This document shows positions 53,383 through 60,856 of a stretch of DNA of 64,000 nucleotides, piece after piece. The stretch spans positions 24,974 to 88,973 of the forward strand of contig CAJKAR010000018.1 of assembly GCA_905197955.1 (NCBI GenBank), given 5' to 3'. This stretch comes from an uncultured Lentisphaeria bacterium (GTDB lineage Bacteria; Verrucomicrobiota; Lentisphaeria; Victivallales; UBA1829). The translations under genes were made by a program, and so were the position numbers. Below the pieces are notes generated by a model, which saw only the letters and a list, made by a program, of their open reading frames with translations, made no database searches and was not told where the DNA came from. Each line of letters opens with the position of its first letter. Position 1 is the first letter of the stretch.

Positions 53383-53407
53383 CCCATTTTCCTATCTCCA
53401 CCGGGAG

Positions 53408-53439
53408 TTCGGAACCGGAATCACGATTTCGGTTCCGAA
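53408..53439. terminator. Hairpin over the stop of the GH36-like gene
   Basis: TTCGGAACCG and CGGTTCCGAA pair perfectly with a few more pairs inside. The structure includes the minus-strand stop codon and lies between convergent genes. Neither strand has a T tract after it. Confidence 0.6.
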
Positions 53440-55181
53440 AGCACCCGCGCGGATCGCGCCGGAAGATGAATGGCAAACGAGTCCGCGACCGCTTCCCCCG
53501 TCCAGAAATCACTCAGACCGCGGGAGGTCTCCGGCAACCGGAAGTCCGCGGAACCGGTATCATCCCAGTTGAAGAAAAAGTGAAGCGTGCGGTCCGGCAG
53601 ATCCATTCTGCCATACCGGAACGAGGTGTCCGAAAAACGCGCGGTGTGACCGTAACATGCCATGATTTTGCGGATCGTTTCCAGAGAGGATTCCGAAAGC
53701 TGCGCCAGTTTGTCGCTGGAAAGGATCATGCCGCCGGAAGCCAAGATGTGCGCTTTGTGGAAACTGAACTCGTTCGGAGAGAGCGAACTGGTCTGACGGC
53801 TGGTCGGCACACCGTCGGGGCCCATGATATCGACCCGAAGATTTTCGAGGACAAGACAATCCGGATCGTTGATCCAGAGCCGTCCGTTCTGCCAGTTGCG
53901 GAGGAAACACTCCCGCGCCAGAGTCTTGAACACCGGCCACGAACGGCTGATGTCGCCCGTGATCCGCATGGCGTTGCAGACGCCGATCGAAGGCCACATC
54001 GGAGCATTGCAGCCCAAGATGACGGAATCCGCTCCCGCGCCCTCCATCACGGCGCGCATTCCGGCGCGGTAGGCCTCAACGCTCGTGACAGACGGATTCC
54101 GCCGCCGTCCGAACGGCATGCACCCCCACATGATGCCGTCGAGTTTGAAATAACGGCACTGCCACTCGCGGCGCATCGTGCGGAACACATCGCGGATGTA
54201 GTCGAGCACCTCCGGGATCGTGCAGTCGAGCATGTACCACGGAGCCGCGCGCCAGCCGCCGAACGAATACCGGGAGGAAGGAAGAGGAAGTCCATCGTCA
54301 TCGGTCAGGAACCATTCCGGATGCGACCGGAAAAGCTCCGACTCCGTCTCGGCAATGAACGGAGAAACCCAGATCGCAGGCTCCAGACCGTTCTCCCGGA
54401 TCTTCAGGCACAGGGAACGAATCCCGGCGGGAAAGTTCCGATGCGGAATCAGCCAGTCGCCCATGTGCGCCTGATAGCCGTCGTCGATCTGAACAAAGCG
54501 GAGGAAAGGAAGTTTCTCCTTCATTGCCTTCATATTCTCCTCGATGTCCCGTTCCGTCACATCGGGTCCGTAGCAGTACCAGGAGCACCAGCCGGTGATC
54601 TGATCCTTGTACTCCGGAGTCGGATGATGAACAGCAATCCGGTCCGCGAAATCCGCAAGCAGCGTCTCTCTGGAGGTACCGTACTGATAGAAAAACTCCT
54701 CCAGCTCCAGCGTTCCATCCGCGGAGAGCTCCAGTCCGCCGCAGTCGATCACGAATTCGAACGAGCGGGAATTGAAACGGATCTCATTGGAAAATCTCCG
54801 GCAGGAGGAAAATCCCGCAAGCAGAATCTCTTTCCCCTCCGGAAAGAGAAGCAAAAGATTGTAGCAGGTGAAGAAGCCCTTCTTCGCAGGAAGTTTGTAG
54901 TGATAGAGATCGCTGTACGCTCCGGCGAGTTCAAATTGATCGAGGGTTCCCTGATACTGGGAAAGCATGTTGAACCCCTCGCCGTAGAAACGCGTGGAAG
55001 CCGGATACGGCATCCCGCCCCGGAATACGACAACTTCCTTCAGAAAGACCGCCTCTCCCGAACGGTTCTTCAAGGAAAACGAACAGCGATTTCCGTTCCA
55101 GGACCGGACCAATTCCACATTTTTGGCAATAGAACCACCGGCGAGCACAACCGCGGACTCGAGTTCTTCGAATCGAATCAT
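53421..55181 (-). CDS. GH36-like alpha-galactosidase family protein
   Basis: 586 residues, no signal peptide. The central barrel has TGWCSWYCYGPDVTE (~196-210), FVQIDDGYQAHMGDW, PAIWVSPFIAE, the nucleophile motif YFKLDGIMWG near 345-353 and the likely acid/base Asp in RITGDISRSW near 408. The N-terminal super-sandwich and a short C-terminal beta domain complete the GH36/clan GH-D layout. It would release alpha-linked galactose, or N-acetylgalactosamine in relatives, from imported oligosaccharides. GAGGAGAG precedes the ATG. The divergent AraC gene at 55257 (75 bases away) is its likely regulator. Confidence 0.85.
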   Translation of the reverse strand: MIRFEELESAVVLAGGSIAKNVELVRSWNGNRCSFSLKNRSGEAVFLKEVVVFRGGMPYPASTRFYGEGFNMLSQYQGTLDQFELAGAYSDLYHYKLPAKKGFFTCYNLLLLFPEGKEILLAGFSSCRRFSNEIRFNSRSFEFVIDCGGLELSADGTLELEEFFYQYGTSRETLLADFADRIAVHHPTPEYKDQITGWCSWYCYGPDVTERDIEENMKAMKEKLPFLRFVQIDDGYQAHMGDWLIPHRNFPAGIRSLCLKIRENGLEPAIWVSPFIAETESELFRSHPEWFLTDDDGLPLPSSRYSFGGWRAAPWYMLDCTIPEVLDYIRDVFRTMRREWQCRYFKLDGIMWGCMPFGRRRNPSVTSVEAYRAGMRAVMEGAGADSVILGCNAPMWPSIGVCNAMRITGDISRSWPVFKTLARECFLRNWQNGRLWINDPDCLVLENLRVDIMGPDGVPTSRQTSSLSPNEFSFHKAHILASGGMILSSDKLAQLSESSLETIRKIMACYGHTARFSDTSFRYGRMDLPDRTLHFFFNWDDTGSADFRLPETSRGLSDFWTGEAVADSFAIHLPARSARVLSEPKS

Positions 55182-55199
55182 TTTTCTCTCCTCGTTTGA

Positions 55200-55228
55200 T
55201 TGAAAAGTGCAGTTTCAGAAACTATCTT
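55200..55228 (+). promoter_or_regulatory. Promoter of the first AraC gene, with internal palindrome
   Basis: TTGAAA (55200-55205), 17-base spacer, TATCTT (55223-55228). The spacer contains AGTTTC-A-GAAACT (55211-55223), a perfect inverted repeat well placed for autoregulation and for control of the divergent GH36-like gene. Confidence 0.7.
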
Positions 55229-55256
55229 ACCATAGACGCAAAACAAGGAAACGCCC

Positions 55257-56096
55257 ATGTCTTCTTCCTTAAAAATCATATCCAATTCGACAAAACATTC
55301 CGGATTTCTCTCCTGTACCTCGTTCCGTTCGGAGCGGGATCTTCCTTCGCTGGAGGAGCGCGGCATCCGGAACGGCGGAATCGCCGCCATTCAGGCACCG
55401 TATGAAATGCGCCGGGCGGGGGGAACTGAGGACCGCCATGTCACGGTCTGGCTGATTCAGGAAGGGACCGTCCAGTTTGAGATCCCCGGACGCCGATTCA
55501 CGGCGCCTCCCGGAAGCACGCTGGTCATGAATTCCGATGTGGATCGTCTCTGCCGGGTGGAATCGGGAATTTTCCGGCATATCTATTTCACGCTCGCGCC
55601 GGATGCGCTGGCGGGCGAAGCGGTCTATCCTTCGTCCTACGAAGCCGAGATCGCCAGCCTCCTCTCAATGCTCTTCCGGGAGATGCTCGAATCCGCAGAA
55701 AACGGAAGCGAATGCCGGCGCCATCTGGGGACACTGCTTGCGGATTATCTTCTGAGGGAACTGCGGAGATCTCCCGCTCCCGTTCGACTGAAAAAACTCT
55801 TCGAACTGCTGGAATCGGATCTGCGGACATTGTGGACGACTGCAACGCTGGCGGAAAAACTGCACATGTCGCCCTCGCTTCTCTACCAGCTCTGCCGGAA
55901 GCACTGCGGACGCGCTCCCGGAGAGATCGTCAGCGAGGTCAAGTTCCGCTACGCCTCGGAACTCCTCCGCCGGACCGACGACAAGATCGACTCCATCGCC
56001 TCCGCCATCGGCTACGGAAACGCCTTTGCCTTCTCCAAAGCCTTCCACAAATTCACCGGGAAGCGTCCCGCCGAACTCCGGAAACAGAAACCATAA
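55257..56096 (+). CDS. AraC-family regulator, divergent from the GH36-like gene
   Basis: 279 residues. The N-terminal half is a cupin-like sensor (HVTVWLIQEGTVQFEIPGRRFTAPPGSTLVMN, ~62-92). The C-terminal half is a double HTH: TTATLAEKLHMSPSLLYQLCRKHCGRAPGEIVSEVKF, then KIDSIASAIGYGNAFAFSKAFHKFTGKRPAELR. AAGGAAACGCCC precedes the ATG. Its position suggests that it activates the GH36-like gene in response to a galactoside, which is inference. A second AraC gene follows with its own promoter. Confidence 0.9.
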   Translation: MSSSLKIISNSTKHSGFLSCTSFRSERDLPSLEERGIRNGGIAAIQAPYEMRRAGGTEDRHVTVWLIQEGTVQFEIPGRRFTAPPGSTLVMNSDVDRLCRVESGIFRHIYFTLAPDALAGEAVYPSSYEAEIASLLSMLFREMLESAENGSECRRHLGTLLADYLLRELRRSPAPVRLKKLFELLESDLRTLWTTATLAEKLHMSPSLLYQLCRKHCGRAPGEIVSEVKFRYASELLRRTDDKIDSIASAIGYGNAFAFSKAFHKFTGKRPAELRKQKP

Positions 56097-56144
56097 TTCT
56101 CTGAAACTGTCTTCCCCATTCTGCGCTTTTTCCCCTCTCCTATT

Positions 56145-56173
56145 TTGCAAATCGCTCCAACATGGTGTACATT
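56145..56173 (+). promoter_or_regulatory. Promoter of the second AraC gene
   Basis: TTGCAA (56145-56150), 17-base spacer, TACATT (56168-56173), about 24 bases before the TTG start. Confidence 0.6.
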
Positions 56174-56196
56174 GGGAAAAAAGGAGAATTCCGAAC

Positions 56197-56994
56197 TTGA
56201 AACAGAATCCGATCTTTCTTTTCCACAACGCAGGACGTTTCATCTCCCGCGGACACGGCAGACATCCCTCGCGCACGATCCATTCTCATGAACTGATCTA
56301 TGTGCTTTCCGGAACGCTCGACATGTTCGAAGAGAATCGGGAGTTTCATCTGAAAAAGGGCGAACGGCTGCTGCTTTTTCCGGAACGCAGGCACGGCGGA
56401 CTTTCCGCATATTCCCCGGATCTCTCCTTCTTCTGGATGCACTTTACTCCGGCAGATGAAGAGGCACGGAACGCTCTCCGCTCCTCTCCGCAGCAGCTTC
56501 CGGTCCGGGATCCCGAAGCATTCGTCGCCTTCTGCAATCTGCTTCTTCTGGAGCAGAAATCGGAGGAGAATGCGGAATCCTGCAACTATCTGGCCTCGCT
56601 CCTGATCCGCAAAGCGGAGACCTCCCGCACGGAACAGCCCGCCGAACGCGCTCCCCAGCGCCTGATCGAAGAGACCGACCGGTTCATCCTGCTGCATTTT
56701 GAAGAGGAAATCTCCACCTCGCTCATTGCGGAACAGCTCCAGTGCCATCCCGATTATCTCGGCAGAATCTACGCGGAACACCGTCACTGCACCATCGGCG
56801 ACGCCATCCGGAAAAAACGCATCGCCCATGCATGCCGTCTGCTGGAGCACTCCATGATGTCGATCAAGCAGATCGCCTACGAATCCGGATTCAACGATCC
56901 CTCTCATTTCCGCAGACAGTTTTTCCGCGAGTGTTCCATCACTCCCCGCGCGTATCGGAAACTCCACACCGGCGGTCATGTCAATACTGAATAA
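56197..56994 (+). CDS. AraC-family regulator, TTG start
   Basis: 265 residues. The cupin arm (HSHELIYVLSGTLDMFEENREFHLKKGERLLLFPERRHGG, ~30-70) precedes a double HTH: ISTSLIAEQLQCHPDYLGRIYAEHRHCTIGDAIRKKRI and SIKQIAYESGFNDPSHFRRQFFRECSITPRAYR, with the typical DPSHFRRQF. The TTG at 56197 is chosen because AAGGAG lies ten bases before it and residues upstream in the frame overlap the previous AraC gene. The two adjacent AraC genes are only distantly alike, so this is not a fresh duplication. Its target may be the 57156-60809 operon or lie elsewhere. Confidence 0.85.
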   Translation: MKQNPIFLFHNAGRFISRGHGRHPSRTIHSHELIYVLSGTLDMFEENREFHLKKGERLLLFPERRHGGLSAYSPDLSFFWMHFTPADEEARNALRSSPQQLPVRDPEAFVAFCNLLLLEQKSEENAESCNYLASLLIRKAETSRTEQPAERAPQRLIEETDRFILLHFEEEISTSLIAEQLQCHPDYLGRIYAEHRHCTIGDAIRKKRIAHACRLLEHSMMSIKQIAYESGFNDPSHFRRQFFRECSITPRAYRKLHTGGHVNTE

Positions 56995-57063
56995 CCGGCA
57001 TTCTTTCCTCCCCCTCGCCTTGTCGTTCCAAACCTGAATTCTGTTTTTTCCTCTTTTACAGAC

Positions 57064-57091
57064 TTGCATTCCGGAAAAACAGCGCTATCTT
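57064..57091 (+). promoter_or_regulatory. Promoter of the FCD regulator/sialidase-like operon
   Basis: TTGCAT (57064-57069), 16-base spacer, TATCTT (57086-57091), directly followed by the operator. Confidence 0.6.
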
Positions 57092-57110
57092 TTATTTGTC
57101 AGACAAATAA
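57092..57110 (+). promoter_or_regulatory. FadR/FCD-type operator
   Basis: TTATTTGTCAGACAAATAA is a perfect 9-1-9 palindrome covering the likely transcription start. Its half-site TTGTC is like those of FCD-subfamily GntR regulators. The regulator gene begins 46 bases later, so autorepression is likely. Confidence 0.85.
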
Positions 57111-57155
57111 GAATATAAAAACAGACAAAAAAAAGCCAAATCAGAAAAAACAGAA

Positions 57156-57788
57156 ATGCGTCAGGAACTTCTTCACACCTTTCAGCAATGGATGATTGCA
57201 GAGGGCTTTCAAGCCGGGGATCGTCTGCCCGGAGAACTGGAACTGGCGGAACGGTTTCACGTTTCGCGCAGTACGATCCGGGAAATTGTGATTCATCTGA
57301 GTTTTCTCGGAATTCTGGAGCGGACAACAAAACGGGGAACCTTTGTCAAACAGCCGGACTGTCTCGATATCGGGGAGACGCTTGCCTTTCAGCTTCAGAT
57401 CGCCGGCTACGGATTCGAGGAGCTGAAACAGACCCGTCTGCTTCTGGAAACCTCCCAGATCCCTCTTCTCATCCGGCGGATCACGCCCGAGATGCTCGAA
57501 CAGCTGAATGGAATCATCGACCGGATGGAATCAGCGGAAACGGAAGAGGCGGATCGTCTTGATCTGAACTTCCATCTGAAACTCATGGAGGCCACCGGCA
57601 ACCGCATCCAGAAAATCTTCGGACAGGTGCTGATCCTGATGTTCGACCGGAAATACCGCGGGAAATTTCTGAATCCCGCAGCGGTCCGGAAATCGATCGG
57701 AGATCACCGCGCCATGCTGAAGGCGCTCTCGGAAGGCAGCGAAACAAAGCTGACCGAACTCATTCGGCAGCATATTCAACCGCTATAA
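57156..57788 (+). CDS. GntR-family regulator of the FadR/FCD type
   Basis: 210 residues. The winged helix (GDRLPGELELAERFHVSRSTIREIVIHLSFLGILERTTKRGTFV, ~21-64) is followed by an all-helical FCD domain (FEELKQTRLLLETSQIPLLIRRIT, DLNFHLKLMEATGNR, IGDHRAMLKALSEG). FCD members often bind carboxylic or sugar acids through a metal held by Asp and His, and DLNFH and DH here fit. It should act at the palindrome 57092-57110. The ribosome site is weak. The hydrolase follows after 15 bases, so it controls the hydrolase-kinase-aldolase operon. Confidence 0.9.
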   Translation: MRQELLHTFQQWMIAEGFQAGDRLPGELELAERFHVSRSTIREIVIHLSFLGILERTTKRGTFVKQPDCLDIGETLAFQLQIAGYGFEELKQTRLLLETSQIPLLIRRITPEMLEQLNGIIDRMESAETEEADRLDLNFHLKLMEATGNRIQKIFGQVLILMFDRKYRGKFLNPAAVRKSIGDHRAMLKALSEGSETKLTELIRQHIQPL

Positions 57789-57803
57789 AAAAAGGAAACG
57801 ATC

Positions 57804-59006
57804 ATGCAGAGGAATCCAGACTTAGCCCTCTACGAACAGTACGTCATGCAGCACGTTGACAGCGCGCTGGTTCCGCCGGAAATCAAAAGCAATCCACCGC
57901 TCCGTTTTCATCCGGAGGTTGACGACTACACCATGAGCATGGGAATGGCGCGGACTCCCGGCGGACGCATCTGGCTCGGCTGGTTCGGCGGAGGCGACAA
58001 CGACAAAGCGGTCATCCTGCTCGCCAGAAGCGATGACGACGGAAAAACCTTTTCCGAACCTCAGTTCATTCTTGATCCTGGCTATCCGGATTGCGGGATC
58101 CATCTTTCCGCAGTCGTCGGCAACCTCTGGAGCGCGCCCGATGGTCGGCTTTTTCTCTTCTTCACCGAAAGTTTCGGCTACTTCGACGGTCGCGGCGGAA
58201 GCTGGTACTCCGTCTGCACCAATCCGGATTCCTCTGCACCCGTCTGGAGTACGCCGCAGAGGATCTGGCACGGAGCCTCTCTCAACAAGCCTACCGTCCT
58301 GAACGACGGCACCTGGCTTCTGCCGATCTCTCTCTGGTGCCGGGAAAAAATCGGAGTCGAAACCTCCAGCTTCTGGCTCGGAGAACGGAGCACCCTCTTC
58401 CACGAACTGGATTCCGAACGCAAAGCGCATGTTTTCGCCTCAAAAGACGGAGGAATCACATGGGAAAAACGCGGAGGAGTCCTCAATATCGACCCGACCT
58501 TCGATGAGCACATGATCGTCGAACGCCGTGACGGATCCCTTCTGATGTATCTCCGCACCACTCACGGCATGAGCATGAGCGAATCCTTCGACGGCGGATT
58601 CACCTGGAGCGCCCCCGTCCGTACCCCCTTCCCCAGTGCCAGCGCCCGTTTCTTCCTGCGGGAACTGCAATCCGGCAATCTTCTGCTGGTCAAATACTCG
58701 AATCCGGAAGAGCCCGAGGCCCGCTCGCATCTGACGGCGTATCTCTCCGATGACGACGGGAAAAACTGGAAAGGCGGTCTTCTTCTCGACGAGCGCCACG
58801 GCATCAGCTATCCCGACGGGTTCCAGGCCGATGACGGCCGCATCTTCATTCAATATGATTATCGACGTGAATGCGGTGAAATTCTTCTTGCCGTCTTCAC
58901 CGAAGCCGATGTGCTCGCAGGGAAAGACGTTTCCGGCTCCGTCCTTCTGAAACACACCATGGTGCAGTCCCGCACCAGACGTCTGGAAAAAGAACATGAG
59001 AAGTGA
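57804..59006 (+). CDS. Sialidase-superfamily (BNR-repeat) hydrolase, cytoplasmic
   Basis: 400 residues, no signal peptide. Six-bladed sialidase fold with Asp-box repeats: ARSDDDGKTFSEP (~74), ASKDGGITWEK (~213), SESFDGGFTWSAP (~253) and YLSDDDGKNWKGG (~313). The opening TMSMGMARTPGGRIWLGWFGG is typical of a widespread family annotated as exo-sialidase in related phyla, though many members likely act on other acidic sugars. AAAGGAAACGATC precedes the ATG. The kinase gene overlaps its end by 11 bases. The context with an aldolase for 2-keto-3-deoxy acids suggests that the released sugar is an acid, but the substrate is open. Confidence 0.75.
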   Translation: MQRNPDLALYEQYVMQHVDSALVPPEIKSNPPLRFHPEVDDYTMSMGMARTPGGRIWLGWFGGGDNDKAVILLARSDDDGKTFSEPQFILDPGYPDCGIHLSAVVGNLWSAPDGRLFLFFTESFGYFDGRGGSWYSVCTNPDSSAPVWSTPQRIWHGASLNKPTVLNDGTWLLPISLWCREKIGVETSSFWLGERSTLFHELDSERKAHVFASKDGGITWEKRGGVLNIDPTFDEHMIVERRDGSLLMYLRTTHGMSMSESFDGGFTWSAPVRTPFPSASARFFLRELQSGNLLLVKYSNPEEPEARSHLTAYLSDDDGKNWKGGLLLDERHGISYPDGFQADDGRIFIQYDYRRECGEILLAVFTEADVLAGKDVSGSVLLKHTMVQSRTRRLEKEHEK

Positions 59007-60066
59007 TATTTTCTACTGGAAATGCGATTCCGGTCTCTCTCCGGAAGCCAAAAAGCGGATCTATTTTCAGGAGAAGTACGACTCTCCCGAATGGAACACT
59101 TCCGCCCGGCGGATCGCGGAACATTTTTCCAGCGGATCAGCGGAATCGTTCCAGCCGCTTCGCGCGGACGGCAATCATCTGACCTATCGCTTTTCCTTCG
59201 CAGGGAAAGCGTATCTGCTCCGGATCGATCCGGGCGGAATCGAAGATGACTACATGCTTGCCGAAAGCACCGTCATGCGTCTTCTGCACGAGCAGGGCCT
59301 GCCCGTTCCGAACGTTCTTGAGACCGACATCTCCCTGCGAGAATTTCCCTTCCGCTGGCAGATCATGGAATTGGTAAGCCATCCCTGTCTGAACACATTT
59401 GCGAAGGCCGGCACACTCAAAAGGCAGTCGATTGCCCGGCAGGCTGGCTCCTTTCTTGCCCGTCTTCACTCGTTCCGTTTTCCCGGTTTCGGATTTCTGA
59501 ACACCGATGAACTTCAGAAATCGGGCGTTCTTCAGGGACTCGATACGACCTGTCTTGACTATTTCCGGAAGAGGCTTGCTGTTCATCTGGAATATCTTCT
59601 TCATCACGGATTTCTCAGCGAAAGCGAATACGGGACGGTAAATGCGCTGTTCTCCCGTGCCGAAGCTCTTCTCAAATTCGGAAAAGGTTCCCTGCTGCAC
59701 CGAGACTTCACATTCTGGAACATGCTCGGAACGGAATCGGAACTTGCCGCGGTCATCGACTGGGACGACTGCGTCATCGGCGACCCGATGGACGATCTCG
59801 GAATCGTCAACTGCTTTCAGGACAAGGAGTTCATGGAAGAACTGATCGCCAGTTACGCAGAGTTCACGCCGATCGGCAGACAGGAGCGTACCCGGATCGC
59901 CCTGCACACTCTGCGCAACATGCTCTGGAAAACCATGATCCGGGACTACATGGGATATTTTGACAAAGGAAACGATTTCTTTCTCGCCACTGCGGGAGAA
60001 TCTCTGCGGGAAACCACGCTTCGCAGACTGAAATCGGCAATCAGGGAACTGGAGGAACAGATATGA
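58996..60066 (+). CDS. APH-fold small-molecule (probably sugar) kinase
   Basis: 356 residues. The aminoglycoside-phosphotransferase fold is shown by YLLRIDPGG (~74), the hinge WQIMELVSH, catalytic LLHRDFTFWNML (His, Asp and Asn in HxDxxxxN, ~234-245) and the metal Asp in VIDWDDCVIGDP. In this operon it more likely phosphorylates the sugar released by the upstream hydrolase than an antibiotic; anomeric hexosamine kinases share this fold. It overlaps the hydrolase by 11 bases and the aldolase by ATGA. Resistance activity is not implied. Confidence 0.82.
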   Translation: MRSDIFYWKCDSGLSPEAKKRIYFQEKYDSPEWNTSARRIAEHFSSGSAESFQPLRADGNHLTYRFSFAGKAYLLRIDPGGIEDDYMLAESTVMRLLHEQGLPVPNVLETDISLREFPFRWQIMELVSHPCLNTFAKAGTLKRQSIARQAGSFLARLHSFRFPGFGFLNTDELQKSGVLQGLDTTCLDYFRKRLAVHLEYLLHHGFLSESEYGTVNALFSRAEALLKFGKGSLLHRDFTFWNMLGTESELAAVIDWDDCVIGDPMDDLGIVNCFQDKEFMEELIASYAEFTPIGRQERTRIALHTLRNMLWKTMIRDYMGYFDKGNDFFLATAGESLRETTLRRLKSAIRELEEQI

Positions 60067-60809
60067 AATTTATTCGAAACGAGATTCGGGAATCGGCTCT
60101 TTCCCGAGGATTGTTCATTGCCAGCGGCGCGGTCTCGCCGGTGGAGATCGCGGCGGAATGCGGCTTCGACTGGCTCCTGCTCGACATGGAACACGGCCTC
60201 GGCGACGAACACGCGACTCTTCAGCAGATCACCGCGCTGAAGCACTCCAATACCGCCCCGATCGTCCGGATTCCGACGCTCGCCGAAGCCACCATCAAAC
60301 GAATTCTGGACTTCGGCGCATCCGGCATCATGGCGCCGATGATCGAATCCCGCGAGGAGGCGGAACGACTCGTCCGCGCCATGCGTTATCCTCCGGAGGG
60401 AATTCGGGGACTCTCCTCCGGCTCCCGGGCGGCTGACTATGGGTTCGATTTCAAGGAGTATTTCCGGCGGGCGAACCGGGAACTGGTCTGCATTGCCCAG
60501 ATCGAAAGCGAAGCGGCGGTACGGAACATCGACTCCATCGCATCGGTCGAGGGAATCGATGTGCTTTTCATCGGCCATTCCGATCTCTCCCTCGGGCTCG
60601 GATGTTACAACCAGTTTGACTCCGAGATCATGCGATCTGCGGAAAAAGCCGTCATCGAAGCAGCCCGGAAATACGGCAAAACAGCAGGTATGCTCCTGAA
60701 GCCATCCATGTCGCCCGCCGACTGCATCGAACGGGGATTCCGTTTTCTCGCCATGGGAACCGATCACAACTGCATGAAGTCGGCATTCCGGCAGCTGCTG
60801 GAACGATAG
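60063..60809 (+). CDS. HpcH/HpaI-type class II aldolase
   Basis: 248 residues, the normal length. Family marks are FDWLLLDMEHG (~36-46), PIVRIPTLAEATIKRILDFGASGIMAPMIES, IAQIESEAAVRNIDSIASVEGIDVLFIGHSDLSLGLG and the end MGTDHNC. Metal ligands are the Glu of QIES and the Asp of SDLS. The family splits 2-keto-3-deoxy sugar acids into pyruvate and an aldehyde. GGAGGAACAGAT precedes the ATG, which overlaps the kinase stop. It is the last gene of the operon, and the likely products are pyruvate plus a small (phospho)aldehyde. Confidence 0.9.
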   Translation: MKFIRNEIRESALSRGLFIASGAVSPVEIAAECGFDWLLLDMEHGLGDEHATLQQITALKHSNTAPIVRIPTLAEATIKRILDFGASGIMAPMIESREEAERLVRAMRYPPEGIRGLSSGSRAADYGFDFKEYFRRANRELVCIAQIESEAAVRNIDSIASVEGIDVLFIGHSDLSLGLGCYNQFDSEIMRSAEKAVIEAARKYGKTAGMLLKPSMSPADCIERGFRFLAMGTDHNCMKSAFRQLLER

Positions 60810-60829
60810 GCGAAATTTCCTGCAGAATG

Positions 60830-60856
60830 GAGGCGGAGGGAATTTCACTCCGCCTC
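60830..60856. terminator. Hairpin over the stop of the GH127 gene
   Basis: GAGGCGGAG (60830-60838) and CTCCGCCTC (60848-60856) pair perfectly. The minus-strand stop codon (60845-60847) lies in the structure, and no T tract follows on either strand. Confidence 0.55.

Noticed and set aside
53145..55199. 684-codon plus-strand frame
   Set aside because: It covers the end of murD and the complement of the GH36-like gene; low-complexity Arg/His-rich product without family motifs.
56197..56994. Recent tandem duplication of the two AraC genes
   Set aside because: Sensor domains and HTH sequences differ throughout, and each gene has its own promoter; they are distant family members.
58996..60066. 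Antibiotic-resistance aminoglycoside phosphotransferase
   Set aside because: The fold matches, but the gene is locked by overlaps between a glycan hydrolase and a sugar-acid aldolase, so a sugar kinase is more plausible.
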